From NCBI GenBank assembly GCA_021372695.1, contig JAJFTY010000060.1, positions 1 through 12,416 of the forward strand: a DNA stretch of 12,416 bases, given 5' to 3'. Each line of letters starts with the position of its first letter. Positions within the stretch are counted from its first letter, which is position 1. This DNA is from Deltaproteobacteria bacterium. GTDB taxonomy: Bacteria > Desulfobacterota > Syntrophia > Syntrophales > UBA5619. Both the position numbers and the translations under genes were made by a program. Shown here piece by piece: positions 1 through 7,344 of the stretch. A model generated the notes under the pieces. It was given only the letters and a program-made list of their open reading frames with translations. It did no database searches and had not been told where the DNA came from.

Positions 1-90
1 GGTTACCGGAACATGGGCAAGAGACCGATCGAGACTATCGAGGCTGGCAAGGTTATCAAAGAGCAGGTGACGACAAAAGAGGCGGCTTAA
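1..90 (+). pseudogene. C-terminal end of an integrase-type (DDE, probably IS481-like) transposase, cut by the window edge
   Basis: Frame 1 is open from the first base to a TAA at 88-90 and encodes 29 residues including GYRNMGKRPIETIEAGK. A Gly-Tyr-Arg-x-x-Gly-x-x-Pro pattern near the C terminus is typical of rve-fold transposases of the IS481/IS3 type, where it follows the catalytic Glu and an RPHQ-like motif. Those upstream parts lie outside the window. It cannot be told from here whether the gene is intact upstream. The family assignment rests on this short tail alone. A possible terminal repeat lies about 50 bases downstream, which fits the right end of an insertion sequence. Confidence 0.55.
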
Positions 91-114
91 ACATCGCCAC
101 CGAAGAGGGACTGA

Positions 115-141
115 CTGTCCGGGAAGTCCCTAACTTTTACA
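115..141 (+). mobile_element. Possible right terminal repeat of the insertion sequence
   Basis: Some 25 bases after the transposase stop the sequence reads TGTCCGGGAAGTCCCTAAC and then TTTTACA, ending at about 141. An outer end of ACA (TGT on the other strand) and this distance from the transposase stop suit an IS481-type right end. The left partner is outside the window, so the inverted repeat cannot be confirmed. No target-site duplication is visible. Confidence 0.3.
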
Positions 142-476
142 TCTAATTGAACCTCAGGCTCATGATATGCATTTCCCCTTAGCCGGGGCCACGACGTTTA
201 CGCAAATGTGAACAATCTCAATATTTTTGTGTTCGCAATAAATTAAGTGTCTCGTTGATGAGGAATATATCCTTGGATGGAATTACGGGGAATGTTAAAA
301 GATTACATATGGAACACATAGTCTAAGTCTGATAGAAAAAAGAGAGAAATGGCAAAGGTATGAAAATACGTATTAGCATAATTATAGTTACTATATCGAT
401 TTGTTACGACTTACTTCCGGGCGTGCAAGGAGAAAAGATATAAAGAAGATCACATATCAAATGCAGGGGATCTGTA
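142..476. other. AT-rich spacer between the IS end and the convergent PAS-LuxR gene
   Basis: This stretch holds no convincing gene. The only item of note is a 27-codon plus-strand reading frame (360-443, ATG to TAA). Its start resembles a signal peptide: Met-Lys-Ile-Arg, then a run of Ile/Val, then an LPGVQG-like end. It has no well-spaced ribosome binding site and may be the broken 5' end of a secreted-protein gene, or chance. No hairpin with a U-tract is seen after the minus-strand gene that ends at 477. Confidence 0.4.
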
Positions 477-2105
477 TCAAGGCAGAGAAATTAGGTAGGA
501 ACGGAGATTCACGTCCTGTTTGTTGATCTTCAGTTTTTTACGAATATGGTATCTATGAAGATCCACAGACCCGGGAGATATGTTTAACAATAGCCCGATT
601 TCTTTCGTTGTTTTCCCATCTTTAATCAAGCTGACCACTTGAATTTCCTTTGGTGTCAGGTCGACGTACTTAGACGTAATGCTTTTTAGAAAAGGTGATA
701 TGATATCGTTAACATGCGCTTCCATTATTTCAATACAAGCTTTTTGATCTGTATTAGGTTTGCTTTTCTTTAATTTTTCAATATAAGGAATGATCTGATC
801 CTTGACATTGGTTAAGAACATTTCTTCCATTTCTTTCTTATCGGCTTCCCTTTGTTTGAGCAATACCTTCAAGGCTGTGTTGACCTCTTCCAGATTCCGG
901 GACTTCATTTCGAGCTCAATTTCCCGGGTCTTTAGATCATCTTCCGCCTGTTTTCGTTGCGTAATATCAGTGCTTACACCAATCAGTTGTTCAACATCTC
1001 CGTCTTCATTTTTGAGGGGAACCACAATGCTCAAAATCCAGTGCGGACTCCCCTTGGAATCTATAAAATGCTCTTCGCGCTCAATCCGATCTTTTCCCTG
1101 GCTTATAATTGATATTTCATCCTTTCGAATAATTTTTACAAAATCCAAGTCTGATGGAAGATCTTTAATCTTCATCCCAATCAGCTGCTCAGGCGACATC
1201 CCAAATAAATCCGCAAACGCACGATTGGCATGAACGATCTGATACTCTGTATCGATGACATATATAAAATTGGGATTGGCATCCATTACATTTTTGAGAA
1301 ATGCCCTGTGAAGCTCGATCCTACGTTGGGCGTTTACGCGTTCGGTTATGTCTCTGATGGCAGATAGATGCACTTTTTTCCCGTACCAATTTACTTTGGA
1401 AGATGAAATTTCAACCGGGAAGATACTCCTGTCTTTTCGTCGGTGAAAAACGAAATCGCTTGGGAATTCCTGCCGAGCATCTTTAATTGAAGAATCAATC
1501 TTTTTATCAATTAACTCCTCCTTCTTCATACTTAAGAATTCTTCACGCTGAAATCCATAGAGTTTTTCCCCCGCAGCATTCACCTCCAATATCTGACCTG
1601 TCATTTCATCGACCAAGAATAGGGCGTCCGACTCCAATTCGAATAACTGCCGGTAGCGTTCTTCGCTTTCTTTTAAAACAGCCTGTGCCCTCTTTCTTGC
1701 AGCCAGTTCACTGATGCTTTTTTGGTATAGAATTTCTATCTGCCTTAGCGGAAAATATGCGCCAAAGGAGGCTACAAGACCCGCAAAAACAATCGTTATT
1801 ATGTGAGACTGCCATAGAATCAGGTCTGCGAAAACAAGTTGTTTGATCCCCTCGTAGATTGAAAAGAAGACACAGGTCACGAGGGCAATTTTCAGAAGTA
1901 TGGGAACAAGTTTTCTTAATAATTGTCTGTTCCCAATTGCAACCCCCTGTGTTTCTTCTGTTGTTATTGACAGTTCAGCCTGATTTCTTATTGGTTGAAG
2001 CGTCGGATCGCTTTCGGGGGATGATTTCGGGGAATTTTCGTCGAGCAGTTTTTTGCACAGATTAATCAATTCGTTCAGATTTTTTTCATTGATGTTGTTC
2101 GACAT
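477..2105 (-). CDS. Membrane-anchored double-PAS sensor with LuxR-type DNA-binding domain
   Basis: 542 residues, predicted one-component transcriptional regulator. Layout: a hydrophilic N terminus (1-62), two hydrophobic segments likely to span the membrane (about 67-88 and 100-120), PAS 1 (about 149-256, ending in an AIRDITER motif), PAS 2 (about 271-386, ending in STDITQRK), a charged helical linker or coiled coil (about 385-445), and a LuxR/GerE helix-turn-helix (about 483-530, with LTPKEIQVVSLIKDGKTTKEI). There is no kinase ATPase domain, so sensing and DNA binding are in one chain. The ATG at 2105 is preferred over a GTG at 2117 because GAGGG lies just upstream of it and nothing similar precedes the GTG. 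Ligand and targets are unknown. The gene stands alone on the minus strand in AT-rich DNA, unlike the GC-rich genes to the right, and lies beside an IS remnant, which suggests acquisition. Confidence 0.88.
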   Translation of the reverse strand: MSNNINEKNLNELINLCKKLLDENSPKSSPESDPTLQPIRNQAELSITTEETQGVAIGNRQLLRKLVPILLKIALVTCVFFSIYEGIKQLVFADLILWQSHIITIVFAGLVASFGAYFPLRQIEILYQKSISELAARKRAQAVLKESEERYRQLFELESDALFLVDEMTGQILEVNAAGEKLYGFQREEFLSMKKEELIDKKIDSSIKDARQEFPSDFVFHRRKDRSIFPVEISSSKVNWYGKKVHLSAIRDITERVNAQRRIELHRAFLKNVMDANPNFIYVIDTEYQIVHANRAFADLFGMSPEQLIGMKIKDLPSDLDFVKIIRKDEISIISQGKDRIEREEHFIDSKGSPHWILSIVVPLKNEDGDVEQLIGVSTDITQRKQAEDDLKTREIELEMKSRNLEEVNTALKVLLKQREADKKEMEEMFLTNVKDQIIPYIEKLKKSKPNTDQKACIEIMEAHVNDIISPFLKSITSKYVDLTPKEIQVVSLIKDGKTTKEIGLLLNISPGSVDLHRYHIRKKLKINKQDVNLRSYLISLP

Positions 2106-2222
2106 AGGTTCCCTCACAATACTGCAATCAACTGGTGGTTACGGCTCTTTCCACAATCTCACATAGCCGGAACTCGTTCTATAAATTCACTCAAATCAAC
2201 GCAGACACTGCTGAATGTGTTT

Positions 2223-2250
2223 ATGATACTGGATTCCCAATCGATGCGAA
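2223..2250 (-). promoter_or_regulatory. Candidate sigma70-type promoter for the PAS-LuxR gene
   Basis: On the minus strand TTCGCA (2250-2245) and TATCAT (2228-2223) are separated by 16 bases. They match 4 of 6 and 5 of 6 of the consensus boxes. Transcription would start about 110 bases before the ATG at 2105. The -10 box lies inside an ATGATAC / GTATCAT inverted repeat (2223-2229 and 2275-2281), and a TACATGTA palindrome sits at 2269-2276. These could be operator sites, but that is only a guess. Confidence 0.28.
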
Positions 2251-2392
2251 AGCCTAATCTTAGTATAGGTACATGTATCATATTCGTGGCCGGATTTCTG
2301 CCATTTTCATTTGTGATTCAGCATATGCTTCATTTCCCCTGTATCGCTTTCGTGCATTTCAATCAGAAAGCTGACGCACCCGCCTGTCGACC

Positions 2393-2604
2393 TTAATCTC
2401 CGACTTCAAAAATAGTCACCGGAGCTTCAGCCCGCTTGACGTTATAGTAAGTTGAGGGATGACCCATTCTCGCGTTAATAATCGGAGACCTTATCCGTCT
2501 GATGCCAATTGACCTCGAAGAAATATCAGAAAAGCCTGTAGATTCGCCACAACTTGGCAGTGGGGACTCTGGCGCGCCGGCGTATCTAAAGTATCTTTAA
2601 TCAT
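2393..2604 (-). other. Possible coding relic or dispersed repeat
   Basis: On the minus strand two overlapping frames are open here. One starts with ATG at 2604 and encodes 37 residues (MIKDTLDTPARQS..., stop at 2491-2493). The other has no clear start, stays open for about 66 codons and ends in APVTIFEVGD before a TAA at 2393-2395. A start-less open stretch with a protein-like ending, overlapping a second small frame, suggests the remnant of a mobile or repeated element. No function is proposed. Confidence 0.25.
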
Positions 2605-2650
2605 TCAACATCCAACCGGCAAGCTCTGCGTTTTGTGTATCTTTTCTTCG

Positions 2651-2688
2651 GGCCGGCCGGGTATGGGACAGGGATACCCGGGCCGGTC
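2651..2688. repeat. Strong GC-rich hairpin, first of a pair
   Basis: CCGGGTAT (2657-2664) pairs perfectly with ATACCCGG (2674-2681) across a 9-base loop. The stem extends, past one bulged G at 2682, by GGCCGG (2651-2656) against CCGGTC (2683-2688). No U-tract follows on either strand, so it is not a normal intrinsic terminator. It lies where the AT-rich left half changes to GC-rich DNA. Confidence 0.6.
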
Positions 2689-2694
2689 GGACGG

Positions 2695-2726
2695 CCGGAA
2701 CCTGCGGTGAACCGCCGCAGATCCGG
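2695..2726. repeat. Second GC-rich hairpin, adjoining the first
   Basis: An outer stem CCGGA (2695-2699) / TCCGG (2722-2726) encloses an inner stem CTGCGG (2702-2707) / CCGCAG (2715-2720) with a 7-base loop. It starts 6 bases after the previous hairpin. Together they may form one structured RNA or a palindromic repeat unit of the REP type. No U-tract follows. Confidence 0.55.
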
Positions 2727-2884
2727 AGGGATGCTGGAGCTCTTGAATATGTAAACTATTTTATATTACCTCTACCAGTTACCATGCGTGAAGAATGGAT
2801 TGGCGGGCGCGGGCCATGGGTTCAGCGCGGAACAATCGGCTTGATTCGGGGGGCGGTTTGGAGTAAGGAAGAGGTCACCAAAGA

Positions 2885-2965
2885 GCAAGGGGTGCCGAGT
2901 TAGAGGCTGAGAAGATACCCTTTGAACCTGACCTGGGTAATGCCAGCGTAGGGAACGACAGCGGC
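2885..2965 (+). ncRNA. TPP riboswitch (THI element)
   Basis: The conserved thi-box segments occur in order and at normal spacing: GGGGTGCC (2889-2896), CTGAGA (2907-2912), ATACCC (2915-2920), GAACCTGA (2924-2931), GGGTAATGCCAGCGTAGGGAA (2935-2955, the last segments). This is the aptamer that binds thiamine pyrophosphate. The outer P1 stem is not obvious by eye, so the exact ends are approximate. It sits upstream of thiN, thiD and cytX, as expected for feedback control. The expression platform is the terminator at 2991-3023. Confidence 0.95.
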
Positions 2966-2990
2966 TGTTTCCCGTGCGTCGTCTGCAAGG

Positions 2991-3023
2991 CCATACCCGT
3001 GTCGGGGTATGGTTTTTTGTTTT
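2991..3023 (+). terminator. Riboswitch-controlled Rho-independent terminator
   Basis: CCATACCC (2991-2998) and GGGTATGG (3005-3012) form a perfect 8-bp stem with a 6-base loop, followed by TTTTTTGTTTT (3013-3023). It lies between the TPP aptamer and the thiN ribosome binding site, so bound TPP should end transcription before thiN. In the aptamer GGGTA (2935-2939) can pair with TACCC of the terminator 5' arm (2994-2998), and ATACCC (2915-2920) repeats that arm. These are candidate antiterminator pairings. Confidence 0.9.
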
Positions 3024-3062
3024 CCGGCTTCCTTCCGGGGAAGGGTCCGGCGGAGAAGAGTC

Positions 3063-3740
3063 ATGAAAAAAGTGGTTTTTGTCATTTCCGGCGGAGACTT
3101 GGGCGATCCCGCCTTCCTGCGGAGACAGGCGGCTGCGGTTGATCCTGGGGCCATGATCTGTGCTGACGGCGGTGCCCGTCACCTCGAGGCGGCAGGGCTC
3201 ATCCCCGACGTCATCGTCGGCGACATGGATTCCCTGGATCCTATAGCCCTTCGGGATTACGAGGCGAAGGGGAGCCGGATCCTCCGCCATGCGCCACGGA
3301 AGGATGAAACGGATACGGAGCTGGCGCTCCGGGAGGCCTTTCGGATGGGGCCGGCGGAGGTCTGGATCTGGGGAGCCCTCGGATACCGGGTGGACCATCT
3401 CCTGGCGAACATCTCGCTTCTTGCCCAGGGGAAGCCGGCGGGGACGGAAGTTAAGTTGATCGACTCGTGGTGCGAGGTGTTTCTGATCGACCGCCGGAGA
3501 GTGATTGCGGGGGAAGCGGGCCAGACCGTCTCGCTCTTCCCCTTTGCGGGGCCGGCTGCGGGGGTGACACTGACCGGGTTTGAGTTTCCGCTCACAAAGG
3601 CTGCCATGGAAATCGATCACCCCTACGGGGTGAGTAACCGCCTCCGGGGCGACCAGGGGATTGTCGAGGTTGATTCGGGGCGCCTGCTGGCGGTGAGGTA
3701 TTTTCGGCCCGGGGTCTTCCCGGGGGAGGTGAAAAGATGA
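3063..3740 (+). CDS. thiN: Thiamine pyrophosphokinase
   Basis: 225 residues, EC 2.7.6.2: transfers pyrophosphate from ATP to thiamine, giving TPP in one step in the cytoplasm. Family motifs are present: ADGGA (34-38), GDMDS (53-57), KDETDTEL (80-87), a [10 protein letters not shown] segment (107-116, equivalent to GGRxDHxLAN), and a C-terminal B1-binding part with GVSNRL. The ATG at 3063 is chosen because GGAG (3052-3055) lies 7 bases upstream. The frame also opens at 3009, but that would start inside the terminator hairpin. It is the first gene of the TPP-riboswitch operon and overlaps thiD by 4 bases (ATGA). ThiN serves salvage of preformed thiamine. Confidence 0.93.
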   Translation: MKKVVFVISGGDLGDPAFLRRQAAAVDPGAMICADGGARHLEAAGLIPDVIVGDMDSLDPIALRDYEAKGSRILRHAPRKDETDTELALREAFRMGPAEVWIWGALGYRVDHLLANISLLAQGKPAGTEVKLIDSWCEVFLIDRRRVIAGEAGQTVSLFPFAGPAAGVTLTGFEFPLTKAAMEIDHPYGVSNRLRGDQGIVEVDSGRLLAVRYFRPGVFPGEVKR

Positions 3741-4576
3741 GGCCGGTCCGGATATTGACGATTGCCGGTTCCGATTCCGGCGGCGGGGCGGGAATCCAGG
3801 CGGATCTGAAGACGGTCACCGTTCTCGGCTGTTTCGGGATGAGCGTCATCACGGCGCTCACCGCCCAGAACACCCTCGGGGTCCACGGCATCCACGAGGT
3901 GCCGCCGGAGTTCGTGGCCGCCCAGTTCGACGCGGTGGCAACCGACATCGGGATCGACGCGGCCAAGACCGGGATGCTGGCCACCTCCGATGTGATCCGC
4001 GTCGTCGCCGGGAAGATCCGGCAGTACCGCGTGGAAAAGCTCGTCGTCGATCCGGTGATGGTCGCCAAGGGGGGTATGTCGCTGATCCGAGAAGAGGCGA
4101 AGAGGACGCTGATTGCGGAGCTCGTCCCGCTTGCCCTGGTCCTGACACCGAACATCCCCGAAGCCGAGGTGCTCTCCGGGATCGGGATTGCCACCCTTTC
4201 CGACATGAAGGAGGCGGCGCGGATCATCGGTCGTCTGGGGGCCAGGCATGTGGTCGTGAAGGGGGGGCACCTGGCGGGTGAGGCAGCGGACCTCCTCTAT
4301 GATGGCCATGGATTCCAGAACTACAGCGCGCCCCGGATCGCGACCGCGGACACCCACGGGACGGGCTGTACCTATTCGGCGGCGATGGCTGCCTTCCTCG
4401 GTCGCGGGATGGATGTTTCCGAAGCCGTGGCGGCAGCCAAGCGCTACATCACCGAGGCGATCCGGCGGGCCTGGCGCGTAGGGGGAGGGCACGGGCCGAC
4501 CAACCACCTGGCGCCGCTCCTCGCCGCCGAAGGCGGTACGGCCGTAGAGCCGGAGTCCTGGAAGACGGCCGGATAG
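3737..4576 (+). CDS. thiD: Hydroxymethylpyrimidine / phosphomethylpyrimidine kinase
   Basis: 279 residues, ribokinase-like fold. ThiD phosphorylates HMP and then HMP-P to HMP-PP, the pyrimidine precursor of thiamine. Visible motifs are the N-terminal [17 protein letters not shown] (10-26), which contacts substrate, and [12 protein letters not shown] (205-216), the anion hole and catalytic segment with the Cys typical of ThiD. The mid-protein VVDPVMV and TPNIPEAE segments also match the family. The start overlaps the thiN stop as ATGA, so translation is probably coupled. Length is slightly above the usual 260-270 because of a non-conserved C-terminal tail. No ThiE domain is fused. Confidence 0.95.
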   Translation: MRPVRILTIAGSDSGGGAGIQADLKTVTVLGCFGMSVITALTAQNTLGVHGIHEVPPEFVAAQFDAVATDIGIDAAKTGMLATSDVIRVVAGKIRQYRVEKLVVDPVMVAKGGMSLIREEAKRTLIAELVPLALVLTPNIPEAEVLSGIGIATLSDMKEAARIIGRLGARHVVVKGGHLAGEAADLLYDGHGFQNYSAPRIATADTHGTGCTYSAAMAAFLGRGMDVSEAVAAAKRYITEAIRRAWRVGGGHGPTNHLAPLLAAEGGTAVEPESWKTAG

Positions 4577-4586
4577 GGGTTGAATC

Positions 4587-5795
4587 GTGGAAAAAACGCA
4601 GCTCAGCGGCGTCAATCTCTTCTTCCTCTGGTTCGGCGCGGCGGTCTCCGTGGCCGAAATCCTGACCGGGGGATACCTCGCGGAACTGGGGGCGGCCAAG
4701 GGAATCTGGGCGATCATCCTGGGCCATCTCGCGGGGACGCTGCTTCTGGTCCTGGCGGGTCTGATCGGCTTCCGGGAGAGGGTCCCCGCGATCATGTCCA
4801 CGCGGATCTCCTTCGGAAAACAGGGTTCCTACCTGATCTCACTCATCAACATCATCCAGCTGGTGGGCTGGACGGCGATCATGGTGATCGAGGGGGGCAC
4901 GGCGATGAGCGTGATTGCCGCCTCGCTGTGGCAGTTCGACCATCCGTCGCTGATGTCCTGCCTGGTCGGTTTTCTGGTCGGCGTCTGGGTCTTCTGGGGG
5001 GTGAAGGGGTTCAAGCGGATCAACACCCTCGCCTCAGCGCTTCTCCTCATCCTCACGATCGTGATGAGCTGGGTCGTCTTCACGCATCCCGCGCAAGCCG
5101 CGGAGGCGGTCAAGCAGAAAGATGGCTTCGGGATGGGGTTCGAGCTGTCGATCATCATGCCGCTCAGCTGGTTTCCCCTCATCTCCGATTACACCTCTCT
5201 CGCCAAGACGAAGCGGGGGGCGCTCTTCGCCCCATTCTTCGGCTATTTCATCGGGAGCTGCTGGATGTATGCGATCGGGATGGCGGGGGGGCTCCTCTCG
5301 GGATCACCCGATCCCACAAAGATCATGCTCGCCGCCAATCTGGGGCTCACGGCGCTCGCCATCCTGGGACTCTCCACGGTGACCACGACCTTCCTCGACG
5401 TCTATTCGGCAGGAATCTCGCTCATCAACATTTTTCCGAGGGTCAGCGACCGCATGGCGGCAGTGGGCTTCACTGTGGTGGGAACAGCCATTGCCCTGAT
5501 CTTCCCGATCGACCGGTACACCGATTTTCTCTATCTGCTGGGATCCGTCTTCTCGCCGCTCATAGCCATTCTCCTCACCGATTACTTCGTCATGGGGACC
5601 GACCGTCGCGACTGCCGGGCGGATGCCGTAGCCACCATCTCGCTTGCCGCGGGTATCGCTTTCTACTACCTGGTCAAATCCCAGGAGCTTCCCGTCGGGT
5701 CAACGCTCACCACGATCGTTTTCACGGCGGCTCTGCACTATGTCCTCCGCAGATGGAAAGGGTCAACGGGCGTTGAACAACGTTCGCTCCGATGA
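4587..5795 (+). CDS. cytX: Putative hydroxymethylpyrimidine transporter, NCS1 family
   Basis: 402 residues with about 11-12 hydrophobic segments and little else, so an integral inner-membrane protein. The start (SGVNLFFLWFGAAVSVAEILTGG) and the conserved central segment PLSWFPLISDYTSLAKT are characteristic of the CytX branch of the nucleobase-cation symporter-1 (cytosine permease) family. That branch is linked to thiamine loci and predicted to import HMP. The start is GTG at 4587 with AGGGG (4575-4579) 7 bases upstream. The gene begins 10 bp after the thiD stop and is therefore part of the riboswitch operon. HMP as substrate is inferred from context and family, as cytosine permeases look similar. 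Confidence 0.88.
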   Translation: MEKTQLSGVNLFFLWFGAAVSVAEILTGGYLAELGAAKGIWAIILGHLAGTLLLVLAGLIGFRERVPAIMSTRISFGKQGSYLISLINIIQLVGWTAIMVIEGGTAMSVIAASLWQFDHPSLMSCLVGFLVGVWVFWGVKGFKRINTLASALLLILTIVMSWVVFTHPAQAAEAVKQKDGFGMGFELSIIMPLSWFPLISDYTSLAKTKRGALFAPFFGYFIGSCWMYAIGMAGGLLSGSPDPTKIMLAANLGLTALAILGLSTVTTTFLDVYSAGISLINIFPRVSDRMAAVGFTVVGTAIALIFPIDRYTDFLYLLGSVFSPLIAILLTDYFVMGTDRRDCRADAVATISLAAGIAFYYLVKSQELPVGSTLTTIVFTAALHYVLRRWKGSTGVEQRSLR

Positions 5796-5844
5796 GCCGG
5801 AGCCTGCACCCCTGCGAATGAGCCCCGCGGTTTTTGAGGAATCC

Positions 5845-7200
5845 ATGATGGTTTCAGGATCCAACACATCGAAAAATGCCGCCGCGGAGATTGTCCGTCG
5901 GCTTCGGGCAGCCGGCCATGAGGCCTTCTGGGTGGGCGGCTGCGTCCGAGACCTGCTCCGGGGCGAGGAACCGGAGGATTACGATATCGTGACCTCGGCC
6001 CGGCCGGAGGAGGTGCGACAGCTCTTCATGCGGACGATCCCCGTGGGCGAGCGCTTCGGCGTCTCCATGGTCGTAGAGGGGGGAAGGTCCTATGAGGTGG
6101 CTACCTTTCGAACGGAGGAAGGCTACGCGGACGGCCGCCGCCCGGATAAGGTCGCATTTGCCTCGGCAACGGAGGATGTCCGGCGGCGGGATTTCACGGT
6201 CAACGGACTGCTCATGGATCCGGAGACGGGCCGGGTCATCGATCACGTCGGAGGCCGGCAGGATATCGAACGGCGGGTGCTCCGCGCGATCGGCGATCCC
6301 GAGATGCGCTTCGCCGAGGACCATCTGCGGATGCTCCGCGCGATCCGCTTTGCGGCGACGCTCGGCTATACGATCGAACCCGCCACCTTTGCTGCCATCG
6401 GGCGACAGGCGGCCGCCGTCCGGAGGATCAGTGCCGAACGCGTGCGCGAGGAACTGAACCGGCTCCTCACCGGGGTGGAAGCCCGCCGGGGATTGGAGCT
6501 CCTGTCGGAGAGCGGCCTGCTGAAGGAAATCCTGCCCGAAATCGAGGCGCTCCGCGGGGTCGGGCAGCCCCCGGCATTTCACCCCGAGGGGGATGTCTGG
6601 GAGCACGCGCTCAGGGCAGTCGCCCTGCTGCCCCGGCCGGGCGGAAAAGCGGATCTGCGGCTGGCCTGGGCGGCCCTGCTCCATGACGTCGGCAAGGCGG
6701 TGACCCGGACCGAGGATGAAGAGGGCATCCATTTCTACGGCCATGACGAGCGGGGAGCGGAAATTTCGGAGGCCATCCTCGGGAGGCTCCGCTTCTCCCG
6801 GGAGGAGATGGAGACGATCATCTCCCTCGTGCGCGGCCACATGATCTTCATGAACGTCCGCAGGATGCGGCAGAACCGTTTGAAACGCCTCCTGCGGACG
6901 CCCCATTTCGATCTTCATCTGGAACTCCATCGCCTCGACTGCCTGGCGAGCCACGGCCTTCTCGATCTGTACGAGTTCTGCAAACAAAAATTGGCAGAGT
7001 ATCCGGAAGAGGAACTGCGGCCGCCCCGCCTGCTGCGCGGAGCCGATCTGATCGATATGGGATTTACGCCCGGCCCCCTTTTCAAGGAGATTCTGCAGGC
7101 CGTCGAGGATGCCCAACTCGGCGGTGAGCTTGTCGATGCGGCGGGAGCACGCGATTGGGTCCGGAAGCGGTGGAGCGATTCACGGAAACCGGCCGGCTGA
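5845..7200 (+). CDS. tRNA nucleotidyltransferase (CCA-adding / poly(A) polymerase family) with HD domain
   Basis: 451 residues, class II nucleotidyltransferase acting on tRNA 3' ends. The head carries WVGGCVRDLLRG (29-40) and the metal-binding Asp pair in DYD (45-47). RRRDFTVNGL (113-122) and EDHLRMLRAIRFA (158-170) are the ribose and base-selection motifs. An HD phosphohydrolase domain follows at about 245-345, with HALRA (254-258) and LLHDVGK (278-284). The ATG at 5845 is chosen because GAGGA (5836-5840) lies 4 bases upstream. An adjacent ATG at 5848 and one at 5818 are alternatives. The gene follows cytX by 49 bp and may be read with it, though the function is unrelated. Whether it adds CCA, CC or only A cannot be decided from motifs by eye, so no symbol is given. 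Confidence 0.9.
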   Translation: MMVSGSNTSKNAAAEIVRRLRAAGHEAFWVGGCVRDLLRGEEPEDYDIVTSARPEEVRQLFMRTIPVGERFGVSMVVEGGRSYEVATFRTEEGYADGRRPDKVAFASATEDVRRRDFTVNGLLMDPETGRVIDHVGGRQDIERRVLRAIGDPEMRFAEDHLRMLRAIRFAATLGYTIEPATFAAIGRQAAAVRRISAERVREELNRLLTGVEARRGLELLSESGLLKEILPEIEALRGVGQPPAFHPEGDVWEHALRAVALLPRPGGKADLRLAWAALLHDVGKAVTRTEDEEGIHFYGHDERGAEISEAILGRLRFSREEMETIISLVRGHMIFMNVRRMRQNRLKRLLRTPHFDLHLELHRLDCLASHGLLDLYEFCKQKLAEYPEEELRPPRLLRGADLIDMGFTPGPLFKEILQAVEDAQLGGELVDAAGARDWVRKRWSDSRKPAG

Positions 7201-7344
7201 TCATGACCTCGAGCACCGAAAGAGTCTCGGTTCCGGCATGCGCTGCAACGGAACGCGCTTGCAATTTCGCCCTGTTTTCCGGAAAATGGGCTCGCGGAAA
7301 GCCGAGGCAGGAGAAACGGACCGCGGAGGGAGTCCGACACAGCC

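Larger units (their letters stand above)
2106..2880. other. Long gene-free stretch: PAS-LuxR upstream region, coding relic, hairpins, thi promoter zone
   Basis: No convincing gene is seen. In order it holds the likely promoter region of the minus-strand PAS-LuxR gene (2118-2300), a minus-strand coding relic or repeat (2393-2604), two adjacent GC-rich hairpins (2651-2726), an AT-rich patch that may carry the thi operon promoter (a TATATT at 2762-2767 could be a -10 box, without a good -35), and the first part of the thi leader. A 39-codon ATG frame at 2784-2903 runs into the riboswitch, lacks a ribosome binding site and is not called. Confidence 0.5.

Noticed and set aside
802..1233. 143-codon plus-strand frame opposite the PAS-LuxR gene
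   Set aside because: Ser/Phe/Ile-rich antisense shadow of the PAS domain coding region.
2784..2903. 39-codon ATG frame in the thi leader, a possible leader peptide
   Set aside because: No ribosome binding site, it ends inside the TPP aptamer, and control is already explained by the riboswitch.
3009..3062. Upstream extension of thiN to an ATG at 3009
   Set aside because: It would start inside the terminator hairpin and encodes an Arg-rich stretch. The ATG at 3063 has a good ribosome binding site and matches the family N terminus.
3623..4801. Long minus-strand reading frame (392 codons) opposite thiD and cytX
   Set aside because: Shadow of GC-rich codon use. The plus strand encodes clearly recognisable ThiD and CytX, and the antisense product has no family features.
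4580..5776. 398-codon plus-strand frame overlapping cytX in another frame
   Set aside because: Rich in Arg, Gly, His and Pro, as expected of a frame-shifted reading of a membrane protein gene. The CytX frame has the conserved motifs and a ribosome binding site.
5854..7116. Long minus-strand reading frame (420 codons) opposite the tRNA nucleotidyltransferase
   Set aside because: It lies wholly within a well-supported gene on the other strand, and its composition is that of an antisense GC-rich frame.
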